The position numbers and the translations under genes are program-made. This document shows, in pieces, positions 7,204 to 10,035 of a stretch of 10,035 bases of DNA (position 1 is its first letter; every line of letters begins with the position of its first letter). The stretch lies in contig CAKPAV010000045.1 in the NCBI GenBank assembly GCA_934133115.1, positions 1 through 10,035 of the forward strand, in the 5' to 3' direction. The notes under the pieces were generated by a model. That model saw only the letters and a program-made list of their open reading frames with translations. It was not told where the DNA came from and made no database searches. The stretch is from an uncultured Bacilli bacterium (lineage in GTDB: Bacteria; Bacillota_I; Bacilli_A; RFN20; CAG-826).

Positions 7204-7253
7204 ATTAAACTGCTAGTTGATAAAAATTAAACTGATAGATGAGTAATTAAACT
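7204..7253. repeat. Three ATTAAACT direct repeats upstream of the HTH gene
   Basis: ATTAAACTG occurs at 7204-7212 and 7226-7234, and ATTAAACT at 7246-7253, spaced 22 and 20 bases, which places them roughly two helical turns apart. The first two share more of the unit (ATTAAACTG, one base, TAG, one base, TGA). They end about 35 bases before the regulator's -10 element, a good position for self-regulation by the downstream HTH protein. That link is inference. Confidence 0.45.
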
Positions 7254-7286
7254 AATTTGCTATTTAAATTTATAAAATCTTTCTTT

Positions 7287-7305
7287 TATAATTGATGTAT
7301 GGAGG
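7287..7305 (+). promoter_or_regulatory. -10 element and ribosome binding site that set the HTH gene start
   Basis: An exact TATAAT (7287-7292) predicts transcription from about 7299. GGAGG (7301-7305) then lies eight bases before the ATG at 7314. A longer frame beginning at the ATG at 7299 would start at the first transcribed base and contain the ribosome binding site, so 7314 is the real start. No good -35 is seen (best TTAAAT, 7264-7269, spacer 17), which leaves room for an activator. Confidence 0.6.
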
Positions 7306-7313
7306 ATATAAAT

Positions 7314-7793
7314 ATGGAAACATTAGGAACTAGACTCGTAGAATTAAGAAAAAAATATAATTTTACACAAGCTGATATTGGAGAAAAATTAAATGTATCA
7401 GTTCAAGCAGTTAGCAAATGGGAAAATGATTTATCTTTACCAGATTATGATTATCTAATTAAACTAGCGGATTTGTTTAATACATCTATAGATGAATTAT
7501 TAGGAAGAAAAAAAGAAATTGTTAGACAAGAAGAAAACAAAGATAAAAATAAATTATTATTTAAAATTTCTATCAAAAGCGCAGACGGAGATGAAATAAA
7601 TATTAATCTACCATTATCAGTTATAAAAGTATTAGTGGAAAATAATTCAAATACTAATATCATATCTGGAAATGAGTCGCTTAAAAATATTGATTTTGCT
7701 TCTTTGCTCTCTTTAGCAGAGCAAGGTGTAATTGGTGAAATTGTTAATATAAAAAGCGCAGATGGCGACATAATAAAAATCGTGGTGGAATAG
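7314..7793 (+). CDS. Cro/CI-type HTH regulator with repeated SADGD C-terminal module
   Basis: The 159-residue protein starts with a helix-turn-helix of the HTH_3/XRE class (about residues 4-60). FTQADIGEKLNVSVQAVSKWE is the two-helix core, with SVQAVSKWE as recognition helix, and the domain closes with DLFNTSIDELLGR. A charged linker (66-80) leads to a C-terminal domain bounded by two similar strands: ISIKSADGDEININLPL (85-101) and VNIKSADGDIIKIVVE (144-159), with a helical segment between them. This arrangement resembles the SHOCT-like C-terminal region of small Bacillota regulators, whose ligand is unknown to me. It is a cytosolic DNA-binding protein, most likely a repressor. Its stop is one base from the GTG of the next gene, so the pair is coupled. 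Repeats upstream of its promoter suggest autoregulation. Confidence 0.85.
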   Translation: METLGTRLVELRKKYNFTQADIGEKLNVSVQAVSKWENDLSLPDYDYLIKLADLFNTSIDELLGRKKEIVRQEENKDKNKLLFKISIKSADGDEININLPLSVIKVLVENNSNTNIISGNESLKNIDFASLLSLAEQGVIGEIVNIKSADGDIIKIVVE

Positions 7794-7794
7794 T

Positions 7795-8025
7795 GTGAAA
7801 GTTGTTTTAAAAAATGAAAAACATCGGATAGTGTTGTATTTTCCATTATGGATTATAAAAACAAAAGTATTCACGAAAATATTGAATGATAACAATATTA
7901 GCTTCAAATCCACATTAAATAATAAATTGCTCTATAAAGTATTAAAAAAATATATAAGAATAAATGGACATTTTACACTTTTAAGCATTCATTCTGATAC
8001 AAAAAATGTTAAAATAATAATGTAA
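7795..8025 (+). CDS. Small 76-aa protein coupled to the HTH regulator
   Basis: The gene begins with GTG one base after the regulator's stop codon. The context GTGGTGGAATAGT supplies a GGTGGA ribosome binding site (about 7783-7788) inside the upstream gene, which implies translational coupling. The protein is basic: KVVLKNEKHRIVLYFPLWIIKTKVFTKIL, in which FPLWI parallels the LPLSVIK segment of the regulator, then a lysine-rich helical middle, and a C-terminal strand LLSIHSDTKNVKIIM. That strand aligns by eye with the regulator's VNIKSADGDIIKIVVE, with HSDTKN in place of KSADGD. The small protein therefore looks like a diverged, DNA-binding-free relative of the regulator's C-terminal domain and may pair with it. 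I know of similar small genes beside such regulators but have no firm family name. There is no signal peptide or clear membrane helix. Confidence 0.7.
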   Translation: MKVVLKNEKHRIVLYFPLWIIKTKVFTKILNDNNISFKSTLNNKLLYKVLKKYIRINGHFTLLSIHSDTKNVKIIM

Positions 8026-8074
8026 GTAAAAAAAGAGTTTAAACAATTATTTTATAAATGTTAGTGGTTTACAA

Positions 8075-8138
8075 ATTGCAATATTATGAAAAAATTAACG
8101 CAATGTAATTGCTACCATAAATAAATTATAATTATACT
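8075..8138 (+). promoter_or_regulatory. Candidate promoter and palindromic operators upstream of the GH2 gene
   Basis: Two related palindromes lie upstream of the glycosidase gene: ATTGCAAT (8075-8082) and GCAAT-GTA-ATTGC (8100-8112). The second overlaps a possible -35, TTGCTA (8109-8114), 18 bases before TATACT (8133-8138). An overlapping TATAAT (8127-8132) is an alternative -10 without a good -35. A palindrome over the -35 would suit repression by a sugar-responsive regulator. The rest of the 8026-8158 gap shows no gene and no terminator for the preceding small gene. Confidence 0.35.
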
Positions 8139-8158
8139 TATAGAAATGAGCGATGATT

Positions 8159-10035
8159 ATGAAAATTATTAAAAACATTAACAAAAGTTGGAAATTTGAA
8201 GACCAAAATAAAGTTACACATGATATCGATTTGCCACATACTTGGAATGGTATTGATGGCCAAGATGGTGGAGCGGATTATTATCGTGGCACTTTAAAAT
8301 ACACGACTACTTTTGATTTAAACGAAGATGTTAATACCCATGAGATTTATCTAGAATTTAAAGCTGTTAACGCAAGCGCAACTGTTTATTTAAATGGTGA
8401 GCTTGTTGGCAAACATGATGGTGGTTATTCAGCATTTAGATTTGATATTACTAAATTTGTTAAACATCATAATGAATTAGTGGTTTTGGTAGATAATAGT
8501 GAAAACGATAAAGTATATCCGCAAAAAGCTGACTTTACTTTCTATGGTGGAATTTATCGTGATGTTAATCTTCTTATCTTAGATAAGGATCATTTCGATT
8601 ACGATTATTTTGGTGCTTTACCAATTAAAATTGATCCAGTTGTTTCAAATAACGAAGGCAAAGTAGTTGTAGAAGCATTCACAAAATCTAATAAAGATAT
8701 CGTAATTGAAATTTATGATGCAGAGACTAACTTAATTAAAACTGCTAAAAACAAAGAAGAAATTATTATTAATAATCCTCATTTATGGAATGGTAAAAAA
8801 GATCCATATCTATATGTAGCTAAAGCAAAATTAATAGATAATGATAAAGTAATAGATGAAGTATCACACCAATTTGGTTTTAGAACATTTACATATGATT
8901 CTAAAAAAGGATTTTTCTTAAATGGTGTATCTTATCCATTACGTGGCGTTTCTAGACACCAAGACCGCTTACTAAAAGGTAACGCTATTTCTAAAGAAGA
9001 TCAAGAAGAAGATATGAATCTTATCCTTGATATTGGCGCTAATACGGTGCGTTTAGCGCATTATCAACATGATGATTATTTCCTTGATTTATGCGATAAA
9101 TATGGTCTTGTTGTTTGGGCAGAAGTGCCATATATTTCTAAACATATGCCTAATGCTAAAGATAATATTGAACAACAATTAAAAGAATTAATTTATCAAC
9201 AATATAATCACCCATCTATTGCAGTATGGGGCATTTCTAATGAAATCACAATGTTTAAAACTGATAAAAAAGATTTAATTGCGGATCATGTATATTTAAA
9301 TGATTTAGTACACAAAATTGATCCAAATCGTAAGACAGTTCTTGCTTGCTTTGCAATGTGCGGACCAATGAATAAAATTGCTCATATTACCGATGTTGTT
9401 TCTTGGAACCTTTATTTAGGCTGGTATGTACCTGGCTTATTCTTAAATGATTTCTGGATTCATTTATTCCATTTATTATATCCAAAACGTTGTGTAGGAT
9501 ATTCAGAATATGGCGCAGAAGGTATGCCAAACTTACATAGTTCTCATCCGAAAATTGGTGATAATAGTGAAGAATATCAAGCGCATTACCATGAATTCTT
9601 ATTAAAATGTTTTACTAGACACCCATATTTATGGGCAACTCATGTTTGGAATATGTTTGACTTTGCTAGTGATGGAAGAGATCAAGGCGGAGAACCAGGA
9701 AGAAATCACAAAGGCTTAGTTACTATTGATCGTAAGATTAAAAAAGATTCTTTCTATTTATACAAAGCATATTGGTCAGATGAACCATTTGTTCATATTG
9801 CTAGTAAAAGATATGTTAATCGTACAGATAAAAAGGCTACAATTAATGTATATTCTAATCAAAAACACATTACATTCATTCATAATGGAAAAGTAATTGA
9901 AAAAGATGGAAATAAAGTATTTACATTCAAAATTAAATTAGAAAAAGAAAATAAAATTGAAGTTAAGAGTGGAAATCTTTATGATGTAGCGTATATCAAA
10001 AAAGTTGATAAACCTGATCCATCTTATGTTAATAA
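8159..10035 (+). CDS. Glycoside hydrolase family 2 (beta-galactosidase/glucuronidase-like), 3' end outside window
   Basis: The first 625 residues of a GH2 enzyme are present; the frame is still open at the right edge. The order is: N-terminal jelly-roll sugar-binding domain (about 10-150, with IDLPHTWNG, YYRGTL, VYLNGELVGKHDGGYSAFRFDIT and FYGGIYRDV), Ig-like domain (about 150-250), TIM barrel from PLRGVSRHQD onward (about 260-555), then the start of a DUF4982-type beta domain (YLYKAYWSDEPFVHI to YSNQKHITFIHNGK). The expected acid/base is E362 in WGISNEI and the nucleophile E450 in GYSEYGAEG; both are present. There is no signal peptide, so the enzyme is cytoplasmic and should cleave imported beta-galactosides or beta-glucuronides by the retaining mechanism; which one cannot be told. 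The ATG at 8159 gives the usual N-terminus (KSWKFED); its ribosome binding site is weak (GAGCGATG). Confidence 0.93.
   Translation, partial: MKIIKNINKSWKFEDQNKVTHDIDLPHTWNGIDGQDGGADYYRGTLKYTTTFDLNEDVNTHEIYLEFKAVNASATVYLNGELVGKHDGGYSAFRFDITKFVKHHNELVVLVDNSENDKVYPQKADFTFYGGIYRDVNLLILDKDHFDYDYFGALPIKIDPVVSNNEGKVVVEAFTKSNKDIVIEIYDAETNLIKTAKNKEEIIINNPHLWNGKKDPYLYVAKAKLIDNDKVIDEVSHQFGFRTFTYDSKKGFFLNGVSYPLRGVSRHQDRLLKGNAISKEDQEEDMNLILDIGANTVRLAHYQHDDYFLDLCDKYGLVVWAEVPYISKHMPNAKDNIEQQLKELIYQQYNHPSIAVWGISNEITMFKTDKKDLIADHVYLNDLVHKIDPNRKTVLACFAMCGPMNKIAHITDVVSWNLYLGWYVPGLFLNDFWIHLFHLLYPKRCVGYSEYGAEGMPNLHSSHPKIGDNSEEYQAHYHEFLLKCFTRHPYLWATHVWNMFDFASDGRDQGGEPGRNHKGLVTIDRKIKKDSFYLYKAYWSDEPFVHIASKRYVNRTDKKATINVYSNQKHITFIHNGKVIEKDGNKVFTFKIKLEKENKIEVKSGNLYDVAYIKKVDKPDPSYVN

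Larger units (their letters stand above)
6972..7313. other. 342-base intergenic region with repeat arrays and a G-rich patch
   Basis: No convincing gene fills this gap between yhaN and the HTH regulator. It holds, in order, three phased copies of an 11-base element (6990-7048), a weak 36-codon frame with a G-rich patch (7070-7180), three ATTAAACT repeats (7204-7253), and the regulator's promoter and ribosome binding site (7287-7305). No T-run terminator follows yhaN. I recognise no tRNA, riboswitch or other structured RNA consensus here. Confidence 0.7.

Noticed and set aside
6972..7313. CRISPR-like or toxin-antitoxin locus in the repeat-rich gap
   Set aside because: The repeats are 8-11 bases with only two or three copies and no unique spacer structure of CRISPR size, and the regulator/small-protein pair shows no toxin fold or toxin motif that I recognise.
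7451..7913. Two minus-strand frames of 131 and 66 codons opposite the HTH gene and its partner
   Set aside because: The + strand reading has a clear HTH domain, promoter and ribosome binding site; the antisense frames have no recognisable features.

Overview
The window is very AT-rich, every recognisable gene lies on the + strand, and the standard code applies: intact genes use TGG for Trp and no TGA is read through. Gene content (KtrAB-type K+ uptake, a YhaO/YhaN pair, a Cro/CI-type regulator with a C-terminal SADGD module, a cytoplasmic family 2 glycosidase) fits a low-GC Bacillota/Bacilli lineage. A gut-associated or Erysipelotrichia-like organism is my guess and is not proven by the sequence.

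Layout. (1) Positions 1-382 are the 3' end of a PfkB-family sugar kinase. (2) Positions 383-926 are debris: a 61-codon tail of an unidentified membrane protein with no start codon, a clear intrinsic terminator, and a doubly truncated remnant of an AlbA_2/HATPase_c_4-type (COG2865-like) protein carrying short direct repeats. (3) Positions 909-2977 hold a candidate promoter and an intact two-gene ktrB-ktrA operon for potassium uptake. (4) Positions 3052-6971 hold a candidate promoter overlapping a palindrome, then a tightly coupled yhaO-yhaN pair, an Mre11/Rad50-like nuclease and ATPase with a membrane hairpin in the middle of the ATPase coiled coil. (5) Positions 6972-7313 are a 342-base region with no convincing gene but several operator-like repeat arrays and a G-rich patch. 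(6) Positions 7314-8025 encode an HTH regulator and a coupled 76-aa protein whose C-terminus looks like the regulator's repeated SADGD module. (7) Positions 8026-8158 are a short control region with two ATTGC/GCAAT palindromes. (8) From 8159 to the window end lies the 5' part of a glycoside hydrolase family 2 gene with both catalytic glutamates in place; it runs off the edge.

How they work together. KtrB and KtrA form a channel and its cytosolic gating ring. YhaO and YhaN are expected to form a DNA end-processing complex, here predicted to be membrane-tethered. The regulator and its small partner form a self-contained unit, probably autoregulated. The sugar kinase and the GH2 enzyme at opposite ends point to carbohydrate use but are not one operon. 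I did not find a clearly new system. The least-explained parts are the phased repeats at 6990-7048 and the regulator/small-protein SADGD pair.
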